Shown: positions 55,293-64,000, counted from the stretch's first letter. The stretch: 64,000 bases of DNA from Terriglobia bacterium (GCA_020073465.1 JAIQFC010000001.1:1-64000); one strand, 5' to 3'. Notes: a model not told the origin generated them from the letters alone. A program made the numbers and translations.

Positions 55293-56348
55293 GTGGCCAA
55301 GACTCCAACGTCCACTCCTGCCCCGATCACCTACGCCGACGCCGGTGTGGACATTTCCCGCGCCAACCGCACCAAGCAGCGCATCAAGTACCTGGCCCAC
55401 AAGACCTTCACCCGGGGCGTACTAAGTGAGATCGGCGGCTTCGGCGGTCTCTTCGCGGTGGATAAGACTAAGTATGCAGATCCCGTGCTGGTCTCGAGCG
55501 TGGATGGCGTAGGCACGAAGCTCAAAGTAGCCTTCGAAATGAACCTGCACTCCACGGTGGGAGCAGACTTGGTGAACCACTGCGTCAACGACATTGCCGT
55601 GCAAGGCGCCGCGCCGCTGTTCTTCATGGACTATCTGGCAACCGGCAAGCTCGACCCCTCCATCGCCGAACAAGTAGTCGAAGGCATCGCCGACGCCTGC
55701 AAGCACAATGGCTGCGCGCTCATCGGCGGCGAGACGGCAGAAATGCCAGGTTTTTACCCCGATGGCGAATATGACCTGGCGGGGTTCATTGTGGGTGTCG
55801 TCGACCGGGAACGTATCATTACCGGCAAGGACGTGCAGATCGGCGACATCGTTCTCGGCCTTCCTTCCAACGGCCTGCATACCAACGGATATTCCCTGGC
55901 CCGCAAGCTCCTTTTTGAAGTTGCCCGCTACTCGCCCGAGACCTATGTGAACGAGATCAAGAACAAGGTCGGCAACGAGCTTATGCGGACCCACAAGAGC
56001 TATTGGCCCTCCTTGAAGAAGTTGATTGACGGGCAGTGCGTTGCGGCTTTGGCTCACATCACCGGGGGGGGTATCACCGAGAATCTGCCGCGGGTTCTGC
56101 CCCGTGGCACTGCGGCGGTAATTGAGTTGGGCTCGTGGCCGGTGTTGCCGATCTTCGAACACCTTCAACAATTGGGGAATGTCCCGCAGGACGAGATGCT
56201 GCGCACCTTCAATATGGGCCTGGGCATGCTTCTGGTCGTGCCCTCGGCGAAATTCAAGAAGGCCCAGAGCGTGCTCGAACGCGTCGGCGAGAAAGCTCAC
56301 ACCATCGGCCGAATCGTGAAGGGTGAGCGCAAGGTGATGTACAGCTGA
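55293..56348 (+). CDS. purM: Phosphoribosylformylglycinamidine cyclo-ligase
   Basis: 351 residues from GTG 55293 with AAGGAAG upstream. Uses ATP to close the imidazole ring, making AIR in purine synthesis. Signatures: TYADAGVDISRANRTKQRIKYLAH, GGFGGLFAVDKTKYADPVLVSSVDGVGTKLKVAFEM, NHCVNDIAVQGAAPLFFMDYLATGKL, CALIGGETAEMPGFY, GLPSNGLHTNGYSLAR and ITGGGITENLPRVLP. Typical PurM is about 345 residues, so it is complete. purN follows about 1 kb later on the same strand, separated by a gene in the opposite direction. Confidence 0.96.
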   Translation: MAKTPTSTPAPITYADAGVDISRANRTKQRIKYLAHKTFTRGVLSEIGGFGGLFAVDKTKYADPVLVSSVDGVGTKLKVAFEMNLHSTVGADLVNHCVNDIAVQGAAPLFFMDYLATGKLDPSIAEQVVEGIADACKHNGCALIGGETAEMPGFYPDGEYDLAGFIVGVVDRERIITGKDVQIGDIVLGLPSNGLHTNGYSLARKLLFEVARYSPETYVNEIKNKVGNELMRTHKSYWPSLKKLIDGQCVAALAHITGGGITENLPRVLPRGTAAVIELGSWPVLPIFEHLQQLGNVPQDEMLRTFNMGLGMLLVVPSAKFKKAQSVLERVGEKAHTIGRIVKGERKVMYS

Positions 56349-56380
56349 GAGCGGGCTGCGTCCCTCGGCCCGTATTCCGG

Positions 56381-57052
56381 TCAGACCCGCTCTGCCAGAT
56401 CCCGGATCGTCCTCAGCATTTTCTGCTCCATCACAAAGTGCGCCGGCTCCCAGAACAGGCGTCCCGCGATCCGTGCTCTGAGGGTGGGTGGCTCCCCGCC
56501 ACGGACGCGAACAATCAGACGGCTCTGCCCATTTTCCAGTGCCTGAAGCGTGAAACTCCAGAGCGCGTCCTGCGCGCGTTGGCCGGACTGCAGTTTCTGC
56601 CAATCATTCGGCATCACCATCACGAATGCTCGCTCTGGTTCCACGACGGCAGCGACCATGCGGGCCTGTCCCTCAAAGTGTTGCGGGTTGCCGAACCAGA
56701 CCGTCTCTCCGACGGCTCGCGGTTTCCAATCTGGAACCAAACGCTCTACCTTCGGCATGTCAGCCCCGATCGCATTCTCAAGAAACGTGTAGCTGTAGAA
56801 TCCGCCGCGATCCTGTCCAATTTGCATCAGCCACGGCCAGATCTTCTGGGGAGAGGTGTGGATCGTGATGGCATGTGTGGCCTCGCCGTTGTAGACCGGA
56901 AACAGGTCGTCCCCCGGCAGCGTAGCGTGGGCCTCGGTGGCCGTAGTTCCCCAATGCAAACACCAGTTACGCAGACCGAAATGGTAGGCAAGGCCAGCGA
57001 TCACGAAGATCGCGAGAATTCCAGCCCCGATGCGCAATGTCCATTTCTTCAT
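56381..57052 (-). CDS. SRPBCC-fold membrane-anchored protein
   Basis: 223 residues from ATG 57052, with AGAGGTG upstream (a GTG three codons earlier overlaps it). An N-terminal helix (LRIGAGILAIFVIAGLAYHF) is followed by a START/SRPBCC-type domain: ITIHTSPQKIWPWLMQIGQDRGGFYSYTFLENAIGADMPKVERLVPDWKPRAVGETVWF, then RMVAAVVEPERAFVMVMPNDW and LWSFTLQALENGQSRLIVRVRGG. The helix-grip fold binds hydrophobic ligands. The ligand is unknown. It sits between purM and purN on the opposite strand. Confidence 0.75.
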   Translation of the reverse strand: MKKWTLRIGAGILAIFVIAGLAYHFGLRNWCLHWGTTATEAHATLPGDDLFPVYNGEATHAITIHTSPQKIWPWLMQIGQDRGGFYSYTFLENAIGADMPKVERLVPDWKPRAVGETVWFGNPQHFEGQARMVAAVVEPERAFVMVMPNDWQKLQSGQRAQDALWSFTLQALENGQSRLIVRVRGGEPPTLRARIAGRLFWEPAHFVMEQKMLRTIRDLAERV

Positions 57053-57134
57053 GGCACTCACCTCTGCGCGGCCAACCTAGACCCTGCCAGATGGTCCCGT
57101 CAGTGATGCCGCGCACAAGTCTCAGCGCGTCCCG

Positions 57135-57216
57135 GTAGTGGCTCAATTTGGAGTCTGACACCAAGAACTTCTATCGGCGTCATCCCGAACGGAGCCGTTC
57201 TTCAGGCGAAGTGAGG
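57135..57216 (+). repeat. Dispersed repeat family A, copy 2
   Basis: Inverted relative to 22121-22200, with about 85% visual identity. It lies in the 296-base gap before purN, where no other feature is evident. Confidence 0.75.
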
Positions 57217-57357
57217 GATTTCGCGCGCATCGCCTCCGCAGTCAGGCCTCAAACTGCGCTACTACCCACGATGCCCGCAGGTTACTCAGATCGTTTGCCG
57301 CTGCAGTGGATTATCATGGTCTTGCTGAAGGCTGAGAGCCGACAGCGCTAACCTCGC

Positions 57358-57963
57358 ATGAAATCTCTCGGCATCCTTCTTTCCGGCCGTGGCTCGAACT
57401 TCGTCGCCATCGCTGACAGCATCGACGCGGGACGGATTCCCGGCGCCCGCATCGCCGTTGTCATCTCCAACAAGGCCGACGCCCCGGGCATTGCCACCGC
57501 ACGCCAGCGCGGCCTCACCGCGCTCGTGATTCCGTCGAAAGGCAAGCCGCACGCGGAGCATGACCGCGAGGTCGTAGCCGCGCTCAAACAGCACAACGTA
57601 GGCCTCATTTGCCTTGCCGGATACATGCGCCTGCTCTCGCCGTGGTTTGTGCAGCAGTTCCCACATCGCATTCTCAACATTCACCCGTCGCTTCTGCCCG
57701 CGTTCCCTGGCCTCGAGGCGCAGGAACAGGCCTTCGCCTACGGAGTGAAGGTTTCCGGCTGCACCGTGCATTTCGTGGACGAAGAGCTCGATCACGGAGC
57801 GATCATCGTGCAGAAGCCTGTGCCTGTGCTCGATTCCGACGATGAGCACACGCTGGCCGCGCGCATCCTCGAACAGGAACACATCGCCTACACCGAAGCG
57901 ATCAATGTTGTTCTCGGGGGAAACTTCGCAGTCGCTGGCCGGCGCCTGCAGAAAAAGAAGTAG
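57358..57963 (+). CDS. purN: Phosphoribosylglycinamide formyltransferase
   Basis: 201 residues. Transfers a formyl group from 10-formyl-THF to GAR. Seen: LGILLSGRGSNFVAIADSI, VVISNKADAPGIATARQRG, LAGYMRLLSPWFVQQFPHRILNIHPSLLPAFPG with the catalytic N-x-H-P, and VKVSGCTVHFVDEELDHGAIIVQKPVPVLDSDDEHTLAARILEQEH, with the second conserved Asp. Complete, similar in length to E. coli PurN (212). No Shine-Dalgarno is evident; TAACCT lies three bases before the ATG. Confidence 0.96.
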   Translation: MKSLGILLSGRGSNFVAIADSIDAGRIPGARIAVVISNKADAPGIATARQRGLTALVIPSKGKPHAEHDREVVAALKQHNVGLICLAGYMRLLSPWFVQQFPHRILNIHPSLLPAFPGLEAQEQAFAYGVKVSGCTVHFVDEELDHGAIIVQKPVPVLDSDDEHTLAARILEQEHIAYTEAINVVLGGNFAVAGRRLQKKK

Positions 57964-57983
57964 CTGCCTTCGCGTGGAAATCG

Positions 57984-58547
57984 TTAGAGCTGCGCCACGA
58001 CCCTCTTCGCCATTCTCACAATTGGCAGCGACTCTCCGTTGCCCAGCGGAACTTCCTGATTCTCGACTTCCGCATAGCCCTTGGCCCTGTAGAACGCCAC
58101 ACCGCTCAGGGTCGCTCCCATTTCCAATCGCGTGAAGCCCGCGTCTGTTGCGGCCTTCTCGCACGCCTCGAGAATCAAACTGCCGATGCCGCGCCGCGCC
58201 CATGCCGGATGCACAAAGAACGCCCGGATCTTGGCAGGGTCACATGCCGGGTCGAGCAGCGAATCTTCGCGCCCAGCGTACTGATCGCCGCCGTACAGCG
58301 TCTTGCGCTTGCTCCACCCGCCGCACGCGACGATCTCTGCCTCCCTCGCGCCTGGCTCGATGACTTCCGCGGCGAAATAGGTTCCGTCGGCAATGAGTTG
58401 GCTGTCCACGCCATACACCGACTGCAGCGCTCCTTCGATCTGTGCCGGAGAGTAGTCCTCGGACTGCAGACCTCGCACTGACGCCTCAATCACCTGCCGC
58501 AGTCGCGGCACGTCGGCCGCAACGGCCTTTCGTATCTGAGTTCTCAT
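57984..58547 (-). CDS. GNAT-family N-acetyltransferase
   Basis: 187 residues. The fold starts IRKAVAADVPRLRQVIEASVRGLQSEDYSPAQIEGAL and has the acetyl-CoA loop in IRAFFVHPAWARRGIGSLILEACEKAATDAGFTRLEMGATLSGVAFYRAKGYAEVE (R/Q-x-x-G-x-G/A). The overall arrangement is like ElaA/YjaB-type small acetyltransferases; substrate unknown. Convergent with purN, with 20 bases between the ends. Confidence 0.9.
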   Translation of the reverse strand: MRTQIRKAVAADVPRLRQVIEASVRGLQSEDYSPAQIEGALQSVYGVDSQLIADGTYFAAEVIEPGAREAEIVACGGWSKRKTLYGGDQYAGREDSLLDPACDPAKIRAFFVHPAWARRGIGSLILEACEKAATDAGFTRLEMGATLSGVAFYRAKGYAEVENQEVPLGNGESLPIVRMAKRVVAQL

Positions 58548-58580
58548 GAGCTAAGTTCATCCTGACATTCTAGGAATGGT

Positions 58581-58660
58581 CTCATAAATGGTTTTGAGCA
58601 GGGCATGGCTTGCAGCCGTGCCGATACCGGCGGATACGGATGCGGGCTTTGGACCCTGAG
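58581..58660 (+). repeat. Dispersed repeat family B, copy 2
   Basis: CTCATAAATGGTTTT, then GGCATGGCT-TGC-AGCCGTGCC (one mismatch in the stem), then GCGGGCTTTGGACCCTGAGGGGACC. Same order as at 63541-63625. Confidence 0.75.
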
Positions 58661-58747
58661 GGGACCTTGCCTATGTCACGGGGAACGTTCATGAGACCAG
58701 TTCTAATCGTCCACGACTCTCCTTATCCCGTATTCCGTCCCTTTCCT

Positions 58748-58753
58748 TATAAT
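58748..58753 (+). promoter_or_regulatory. -10 element ahead of the DUF3788 gene
   Basis: TATAAT in the context TTCCTTATAATG, giving a leader of about 60 bases. The same 12-base context precedes tyrS at 59284. No -35 is recognisable. Confidence 0.35.
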
Positions 58754-58822
58754 GACTGTTCCCAGGTCAGCCTTCGTTCTTGTATGCCAAGCCGTTGACT
58801 TGACCAGAAAGCTGCAGAAGGT

Positions 58823-59245
58823 ATGTCGCCCAGTTTCTTCCTCGATAAGCAGCGAGCACCCAGCCCGCAAGCTCTGTCGTCAATCTTGGGCAAGTCCCAA
58901 AGCCTGTGGGATGACATCAAAGCTCATGTCGTCTCCCAGTACGAGCCCGTGGTCGAAGCCTGGGGATACTCCGGCAAGCACTATGGCTGGTCGCTGGGCC
59001 TAAAACAGAAGAAACGATCCATCGTGTACCTGATTCCCGGAGAAGGCGTATTCGTGTGCAGCCTCGCATTCAGCGAGAAGGCCGCTGCGGAAGCCCGCAC
59101 GCGGTCGCTGCCGGCGGCGGTGATGAAAATGATCGATGAAGCCAAGCGCTTTCCGGAGGGCCGGGCCGTTCGGCTGGAGGTCAAATTGACCAAAGATGTT
59201 GCCATCATCAAAGAGCTTGTCGACATCAAGATGAGCTGTATTTGA
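58823..59245 (+). CDS. DUF3788-like protein
   Basis: 140 residues. [113 protein letters not shown] fits the DUF3788 pattern, a small alpha/beta protein with a YdhG/DUF1801-like fold; the role is not known. It precedes tyrS by 46 bases on the same strand, but tyrS has its own -10. Confidence 0.75.
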   Translation: MSPSFFLDKQRAPSPQALSSILGKSQSLWDDIKAHVVSQYEPVVEAWGYSGKHYGWSLGLKQKKRSIVYLIPGEGVFVCSLAFSEKAAAEARTRSLPAAVMKMIDEAKRFPEGRAVRLEVKLTKDVAIIKELVDIKMSCI

Positions 59246-59287
59246 CTCTCGAATTGACCAAGCAGCAGCCTGCCAAGCCGCATTCCT

Positions 59288-59293
59288 TATAAT
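59288..59293 (+). promoter_or_regulatory. -10 element of tyrS, leaderless arrangement
   Basis: TATAAT overlaps the first in-frame ATG (59292) and ends seven bases before the second (59301). A transcript from this promoter would begin at the second ATG, making MPNF the true start. Confidence 0.5.
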
Positions 59294-59300
59294 GGAGCGA

Positions 59301-60563
59301 ATGCCAAACTTCGCCCCCGTTGAAGAGCAGCTAACCTATCTGAAGAAAGGCGCCGCGGAAATCATCCGCGAAGCCGACCTTCGCGCCAAGCTGGAGAGGT
59401 CGCGCGCCACCGGCAAGCCCTTGCGTGTGAAGCTCGGTATGGACCCGACCGCTCCCGACCTGCACCTAGGCCACACCGTCGTGCTGCGCAAGCTCAAACA
59501 CTTTCAGGATCTAGGGCACACAGCGATCTTTCTGATCGGCGACTTCACCGGAATGATCGGCGACCCGACGGGACGTTCCGCCACGCGCCCGCCCCTGAGT
59601 CGCGAGCAGATCGAACAGAACGCGGAGACCTACAAGACGCAAGTCTTCAAGATTCTCGACCCGAAAAAAACCGTGATCGACTTCAACCGGCGGTGGATGG
59701 GCCAGTTCACCTCGGATGATTTCGTCCGCCTTACCGCGAAGTACACAGTCTCCCAACTGCTCGAGCGCGAAGACTTCCACAAGCGGTTTCAGGAAGAAAA
59801 GCCTATCTCCGTGCACGAACTGCTTTACCCGCTCGTCCAGGGATACGACTCCGTCGCCCTCGAAGCCGACGTCGAACTCGGCGGCACCGACCAGAAATTC
59901 AACCTGCTGGTCGGCCGCGAGATGCAGCGCGCCTATGGCCAGGAATCGCAGGTCGTGCTCACCACGCCGATCCTCGAAGGCCTCGACGGCGTGCAGAAAA
60001 TGTCGAAGTCGCTGGGCAACGCGATCGGCATCCACGAGCCGCCGCTGGAGATGTACGGCAAGATCATGAGCATCTCCGACGAAATAATGTGGCGCTACTA
60101 CGAACTGCTGACCGATGAGAGCCAAGCGAACATCGACCAGTTCAAACAACAAGTTGATTCTGGCAATCGTCACCCCATGGCGATGAAGCAGCACTTGGCG
60201 CGGACGATCGTAAGGGACTTCCACGGTTTTGAAAAAGCATCCCAGGCCGAGATAGATTGGTCGCGTCAGTTCCAAGATCGTGAGTCGCCGAGCGCGATCG
60301 AGGTCGTTCAAGTGAAGCTCGACGACGTCAAGCACGCTGAGCCCCTGCCAGGAGAAAACCTCTGGCTGATCAGGTTGGACAAACTGCTGTACAAGGCGGG
60401 ATTCGCGACCTCGGTTACCGACGCGCAGCGAAAGAGGGAGCAGGGATCTGTACGAATCGCAGGTGATATACGGAAAGAAGTCGCGATTGGGGTTCGGTGC
60501 CCTGGGCCCCCTTTCGACATTCGGGTCGGAAGAACCGTGAGGCAAGTGCATATCGTGCCCTAG
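59301..60563 (+). CDS. tyrS: Tyrosyl-tRNA synthetase
   Basis: 420 residues from ATG 59301; an ATG at 59292 is in frame but overlaps the -10. Class I synthetase: the HIGH motif is HLGH ([15 protein letters not shown]), the KMSKS motif is exact ([14 protein letters not shown]), and the C-terminal S4-like RNA-binding part is [36 protein letters not shown]. The sequence belongs to the TyrRS group with the ~80-residue insertion-free core (TyrZ-like type). It is complete. The segment after ~60080 uses somewhat different codons (more CAA, GAT), possibly older recombination. Confidence 0.96.
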   Translation: MPNFAPVEEQLTYLKKGAAEIIREADLRAKLERSRATGKPLRVKLGMDPTAPDLHLGHTVVLRKLKHFQDLGHTAIFLIGDFTGMIGDPTGRSATRPPLSREQIEQNAETYKTQVFKILDPKKTVIDFNRRWMGQFTSDDFVRLTAKYTVSQLLEREDFHKRFQEEKPISVHELLYPLVQGYDSVALEADVELGGTDQKFNLLVGREMQRAYGQESQVVLTTPILEGLDGVQKMSKSLGNAIGIHEPPLEMYGKIMSISDEIMWRYYELLTDESQANIDQFKQQVDSGNRHPMAMKQHLARTIVRDFHGFEKASQAEIDWSRQFQDRESPSAIEVVQVKLDDVKHAEPLPGENLWLIRLDKLLYKAGFATSVTDAQRKREQGSVRIAGDIRKEVAIGVRCPGPPFDIRVGRTVRQVHIVP

Positions 60564-60947
60564 TCGGACTTTTCGGCTTGCGAGACTCATGTGGGACATC
60601 ACCCTCGGCTGTCCGGGCGAGCGCAGCTCGCCGGCCCGCTGCTCCTACCTGTCATCCTGAGCGGAGCAGAACGATTCGCTTCGCGAATCGTTCTGCGGAG
60701 TCGAAGGACCCCTTGCCTGCGGGCGGTGCCACTGACATTTCAGGGAGTTTCTACCTGCGGCCTCAGGTAGCGTCTAACCTAGGCATGATGAGGAGAAGGC
60801 TCCTCGCCAGGCCGTCTGAAGTACCAGCAGGCATGGGGTCCTTCGCTTCGCTCAGGATGACACTTTTGTTTGGCGGCGATGAGATTTTGGGTGTTCCTCC
60901 GTGCCTCTGTGTCTCTGTGGTGAATTCTGCTACCCTCATCCGCGCAC
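60564..60947. other. Intergenic region with a 12-bp hairpin and repeat segments
   Basis: No gene seen. Contains the perfect hairpin at 60667-60695, a second TCCTTCGCTTCGCTCAGGATGAC segment at 60838-60862 like that at 3760-3790, and a CCTCTGTGTCTCTGTGGTG segment typical of short noncoding repeats. The DGK-like gene start is at its right end. Confidence 0.55.
60667..60695. repeat. Perfect 12-bp hairpin
   Basis: CAGAACGATTCG, loop CTTCG, CGAATCGTTCTG. It is flanked by GCGGAG on both sides (60661 and 60695). No T-run, so it is more likely a REP-type mobile palindrome than a tyrS terminator. Confidence 0.6.
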
Positions 60948-61886
60948 ATGCGGGCCGCGGCCATTCTCGGGCTGGGATGTTCTCCGAAAGACCTGAAGCC
61001 ATTTCAGGACGACAAGACCGCCAACAAGAGCATCGACTGGCGTATCGGCATGCCAACTGCCGCTGATGCGGTCGATGTCATCCTCCTCTTCGGCGGTGAC
61101 GGAACCATTCACCGCCACCTCAGCCAACTAGTAAGGCTTGGCGTGCCAGTGCTGGTCGTGCCCGCAGGCAGTGGCAATGACTTTGCCCGGGCGCTGGCCC
61201 TGCGGCACGTGCGCGACTCGTTGGCCGCATGGCGGCGCTTCAGCACCGCCCAAGACAACGTGCGGACCATTGACCTGGGGCTGATCACGCCGCTGGAAAG
61301 CACGGGTACAGCGCCCGCGCCACACGACACGGTCCACGGTTCCCGATACTTCTGTTGTGTAGCAGGTGTCGGCCTCGACGGTGAAGTCGCGCGCCGGGCG
61401 AACCGGTTGCCGCGCTGGCTGCGCGGGCATGGCGGCTACGTATTGAGCCTGGCTCCGGCCATCTTCCGCTTTGCTGCTCTACAGATGAAGATCCAGACGC
61501 GCGCGCAAGGAGCTGACGGTCAAGCGCCAGCGACGACTGGAGCGGACTGGATCGCACACAGCGACCAACCCACGGTCCTTGCGGTATTCGCGAACACGTC
61601 AGTCTACGGTGGCGGCATGAAAATCGCTCCCCGTGCCCGTATGGATGACGGTCAACTCGACGTTTGTCTCGTAACCAAAATCAACAAGCTCAAACTGTTC
61701 TCCTTGTTCCCAACCGTGTACTTTGGCCGTCACTTAAGCATGGCAGAGGTCGACTACTTTCAATCCGCACACCTGCGGGTGGAGACTGACCATCCCCTCG
61801 ACGTCTACGCCGACGGCGAGTATGTCTGCCGTACTCCGATAGAAGTCGCCGTCCAGGCGAAAGCATTGAGGGTGGTTACTCCGTAG
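60948..61886 (+). CDS. Diacylglycerol/sphingosine kinase-like protein
   Basis: 312 residues. The catalytic glycine loop is ILLFGGDGTIHRHLSQLV and the following VPVLVVPAGSGNDFARAL is diagnostic of the DAGK catalytic domain. The later DDGQLDVCLV and HLRVETDHPLDVYADGEYVCRTPIEVAV match the C-terminal beta-sandwich of YegS/DgkB-like lipid kinases. It phosphorylates a lipid hydroxyl with ATP. The usual N-terminal NPxxG segment is replaced by MRAAAILGLGCSPKDLKPFQ, so the start or N-terminus is atypical. A second enzyme, sppA, follows 23 bases later. Confidence 0.9.
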   Translation: MRAAAILGLGCSPKDLKPFQDDKTANKSIDWRIGMPTAADAVDVILLFGGDGTIHRHLSQLVRLGVPVLVVPAGSGNDFARALALRHVRDSLAAWRRFSTAQDNVRTIDLGLITPLESTGTAPAPHDTVHGSRYFCCVAGVGLDGEVARRANRLPRWLRGHGGYVLSLAPAIFRFAALQMKIQTRAQGADGQAPATTGADWIAHSDQPTVLAVFANTSVYGGGMKIAPRARMDDGQLDVCLVTKINKLKLFSLFPTVYFGRHLSMAEVDYFQSAHLRVETDHPLDVYADGEYVCRTPIEVAVQAKALRVVTP

Positions 61887-61909
61887 CTGTCCAGTGCTAA
61901 ACTTTCTCC

Positions 61910-62824
61910 ATGCCTGAAGGACGCTCGCGCACCCTGCTCTGGATTCTGATCGGAGGAGGAGCCTTCTTCCTCTTCGTGCTGGCTGTGTTTTCCCTGGTCT
62001 ACCTGACGCTGCACGCGGGAACCACGGACGCTGCCGGCTTCGGCAGCTTCGGCGACCGCATCGGCGTGGTCGATCTGGATGGCGTGATCCTGTCGCCCCA
62101 GCCGGTCGTCGGGCAGCTCAAGAAGTTCGGCGACGACTCCTCCATCAAGGCCATCATTCTGCACGTGAACTCCCCCGGCGGTGGTGTGGCCGCTTCGGAA
62201 GAGATCTATCGCGAAGTCAAGCGCCTTCGCGACGAAAAGAAGAAGCGCGTTGTAGTCTCGATTGAGACCGTCGGCGCCAGCGGCGCCTATTACGTTGCAT
62301 CCGCCTCCAACAAGATTTACGCCGATCACGGCAGCATTGTCGGATCGATTGGCGTGATTGCGCAGTGGGTGAACTACGGCGATCTGCTGAAGTGGGCCAA
62401 GCTGAAGGACGTGGTGCTCAAAACTGGTGAGTTCAAAGACACCGGAAACCCCGCCCGCGACCTTACTCCCGTTGAGCAGGCCTACATGCAGTCTTTGATC
62501 AATAACATGTACGGACAATTTGTGCAGGCTGTCGCCGATGGCCGTGGCCTGAAGGTCGAGAACGTCAAAGCCATCGCCGACGGCAAGGTTTGGACGGGCG
62601 AGCAGGCGCTGAGCATGAAGCTGATCGACGAGGTCGGCGATTTCGAGGCCGCCGTCGCCGACACCGCAAAAACCGTCGGCATCAAAGGTGAGCCGACGTT
62701 GGTGCGCCCCGAGAAAGATCGCCGCACGGTGCTCGATCTTCTGCTCGGGGACGTCTCCCAGTACCTGCCCACTCGCGAGAAAATGTTGGAACAGCAGGTC
62801 GGCTTCTATTTTCTCTGGAAGTAG
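61910..62824 (+). CDS. sppA: Signal peptide peptidase SppA (S49)
   Basis: 304 residues, the short form. A membrane helix (LLWILIGGGAFFLFVLAVFSLVYLTL) precedes the ClpP-like fold: IGVVDLDGVI, AIILHVNSPGGGVAASEEIYREVKRLRDEKKKRVVVSIETVGASGAYYVASASNKIYAD with nucleophile S124, and KTGEFKD with general-base K176. It degrades leftover signal peptides in the membrane. TAAACT lies six bases before the ATG (leaderless arrangement). Confidence 0.94.
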   Translation: MPEGRSRTLLWILIGGGAFFLFVLAVFSLVYLTLHAGTTDAAGFGSFGDRIGVVDLDGVILSPQPVVGQLKKFGDDSSIKAIILHVNSPGGGVAASEEIYREVKRLRDEKKKRVVVSIETVGASGAYYVASASNKIYADHGSIVGSIGVIAQWVNYGDLLKWAKLKDVVLKTGEFKDTGNPARDLTPVEQAYMQSLINNMYGQFVQAVADGRGLKVENVKAIADGKVWTGEQALSMKLIDEVGDFEAAVADTAKTVGIKGEPTLVRPEKDRRTVLDLLLGDVSQYLPTREKMLEQQVGFYFLWK

Positions 62825-62864
62825 GAACTCCGCAGTCGGACCTCACGGTCAGGAGCTTCAGCCT

Positions 62865-63533
62865 ATGGGAGTAGGACACGTCGCCCTCGCTTTGGGAGCA
62901 TCCAAAGCGGCACCGCGCATGAACGTGGGATGGCTCGTTCTGGCAGCCATGCTCTCCGACTTTCTGCTGGGAATCTTCGCGATGACGGGCCTGGAGCACG
63001 CCACTGTGCCTCCCGACTACGCCACCAAGCACTACCTTCTGTTCACTTTCCCCTACTCGCACGGATTGCTCGCTCTTCTTTTATGGGCAGTGATTGCCGC
63101 GTATCTGATCTCGCGAGCCTATGGCTCCGACCGCAACCGCGTATGGATCGTCGTCGCCCTGGTAGTGCTTTCACACTTCGTTCTGGATGGACTCGTCCAC
63201 GTCGCTGGTCTGCCGTTGGCGGCCGAGAATTCTCCCAAGCTCGGGCTTGGATTGTGGAATCACATGCCGCTCGAGCTGGGCATCGAGACCGTGATGGCCA
63301 TCGCAGGCGTGGCGCTATATTTGAAACTCTCAGGTTTCGGCGCTCCGGCACTTGGCCGCTATGGCATGGTCATATTCATGGCGCTGGTGACCATGATGAC
63401 GTGGACCCAACTCCTCGCCACCGCCCCACCGAAGCCCCGACAACTGACGGTTGCCTGGATCGTTGTGCCTCTGGCCTTCAGCGCGATTGCCTATGCTCTG
63501 GATCGCAAGCGCGCCCGCCAGGTAGCCCTCTAA
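62865..63533 (+). CDS. YdjM-like membrane protein (PF04307 type)
   Basis: 222 residues from ATG 62865 with AGGAG upstream. About seven membrane helices. FPYSHGLLALLLWAVIAAYLI and LSHFVLDGLVHVAGLPL show the spaced His/Asp residues of the YdjM/YfhO-like membrane-bound predicted metal-dependent hydrolases. The role is unknown; in E. coli, YdjM is LexA regulated. No SOS box is apparent here. It is 40 bases after sppA. Confidence 0.75.
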   Translation: MGVGHVALALGASKAAPRMNVGWLVLAAMLSDFLLGIFAMTGLEHATVPPDYATKHYLLFTFPYSHGLLALLLWAVIAAYLISRAYGSDRNRVWIVVALVVLSHFVLDGLVHVAGLPLAAENSPKLGLGLWNHMPLELGIETVMAIAGVALYLKLSGFGAPALGRYGMVIFMALVTMMTWTQLLATAPPKPRQLTVAWIVVPLAFSAIAYALDRKRARQVAL

Positions 63534-63540
63534 AGCTGCT

Positions 63541-63625
63541 CTCATAATGGTTTGGGAAGGGCACGGCTTCCAGCCGTGCCGCTAACAGTCAACAGGAATG
63601 CGGGCTTCAGCCCCTGAGGGACCAG
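63541..63625 (+). repeat. Dispersed repeat family B, copy 3
   Basis: CTCATAATGGTTTGG, perfect stem GGCACGGCT-TCC-AGCCGTGCC (63560-63580), spacer, GCGGGCTTCAGCCCCTGAGGGACC. The best preserved copy of the family. Confidence 0.8.
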
Positions 63626-63748
63626 CGCAACTGTAGTAGCAAGGGCTGTTCCCAAACCGTGACTTGCATACAACCCCTGAAATTTGAGAAGGTTATGGGA
63701 GTTCAGTCGCAGGCCCAGCCTGGAGCCCGGCAGGAAAGAAGAGGGGTT

Positions 63749-64000
63749 ATGACCAAAGCCGATCTGATCGATGAAGTCTCGCGTTTAGCAGAACTTACGC
63801 GCAAAGACAGCGAAGTGATTGTGGAGACCATCTTTGACAGCGTGGTGCGCTCCCTCCGCGCCGGCGACAAAATCGAGATTCGCGGCTTTGGCAGCTTCCG
63901 CACCCGCCAGCGTAAACCCCGCGTCGGACGCAATCCCAAAACCGGCGAGCGGGTTGAAGTCCCCGCCAAGAAGATTCCTTTCTTCAAGCCCAGCAAGGAG
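63749..64000 (+). CDS. HU/IHF-family DNA-binding protein, partial
   Basis: Runs past the window edge; 84 codons visible. ATG 63749 has GAAGAGGGG upstream. TKADLIDEVSRLAELTRKDSEVIVETIFDSVVRSLRAGDKIEIRGFGSFRTRQRKPRVGRNPKTGERVEVPAKKIPFFKPSKE is the full helix-helix-beta pattern with GFGSF and the RNPKTGE beta-arm tip that intercalates DNA. It bends DNA as a dimer. The visible part already covers nearly a whole HU chain. IHF versus HU cannot be decided. Confidence 0.95.
   Translation, partial: MTKADLIDEVSRLAELTRKDSEVIVETIFDSVVRSLRAGDKIEIRGFGSFRTRQRKPRVGRNPKTGERVEVPAKKIPFFKPSKE

Overview
The window is about 60% GC, gene-dense, and looks like a chromosome segment of an aerobic Acidobacteriota species (Terriglobia/Koribacter-like). 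This is an inference from four things: an alternative complex III plus A2-type caa3 oxidase operon, paired PilZ proteins, long DUF3857/TPR and membrane proteins without obvious relatives elsewhere, and many short palindromic repeats between genes. No CRISPR array, rRNA, integrase or intact insertion sequence was seen. One tRNA (CAU anticodon) is present.

Layout. 1-1233 (minus) holds the N-terminal two thirds of serA, whose first ~50 codons are replaced by an unrelated repeat-like leader. 1605-3691 has an ABM-fold protein and an EamA exporter, divergent from a CGNR zinc-finger regulator across a compact operator region. 3860-9196 (plus) has a secreted acetamidase-family protein, then a three-gene membrane quinol:cytochrome complex (tetraheme c, four-cluster Fe-S protein, NrfD; Cbc4-like) and a large membrane protein. 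9200-11355 is an AT-richer accessory stretch. 11356-19158 has an RNase H-like protein, a GAF/zinc-ribbon membrane protein, a PhoR/PhoB pair, a hydantoinase A gene carrying two in-frame palindromic repeats, and a bactofilin. 19289-31354 (minus) has sucA, the tRNA, an orphan sugar-binding-protein homologue, two PilZ proteins, two SDRs, an RMD1-like protein, a YdiJ-like FAD/Fe-S dehydrogenase and a zinc-ribbon protein.

31436-44125 (minus) is the core of the window: a single respiratory operon, actABCDEF, a small membrane subunit, a SCO copper chaperone, and coxBACD. Quinol is oxidised by alternative complex III and electrons pass via haem c to an A2-type caa3 oxidase. A good sigma70-type promoter lies ahead of actA. 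44325-54731 has an aldehyde dehydrogenase, an amidase, and a divergent pair: a DUF3857/transglutaminase/TPR secreted protein and a 1192-residue membrane protein of unknown function.

54776-63996 (plus, mostly) starts with a perfect CRP-type palindrome driving an unannotated 52-residue membrane protein. It continues with purM, purN, tyrS, a diacylglycerol-kinase-like gene, sppA, a YdjM-like membrane protein and a partial HU gene. A second CRP-type site precedes the Cbc4-like operon, suggesting a shared regulon.

Several genes (3065, 9943, 11929, 16067, 59301, 61910) have a -10-like TANNNT hexamer exactly 6-7 bases before the start codon, as expected for leaderless mRNAs.
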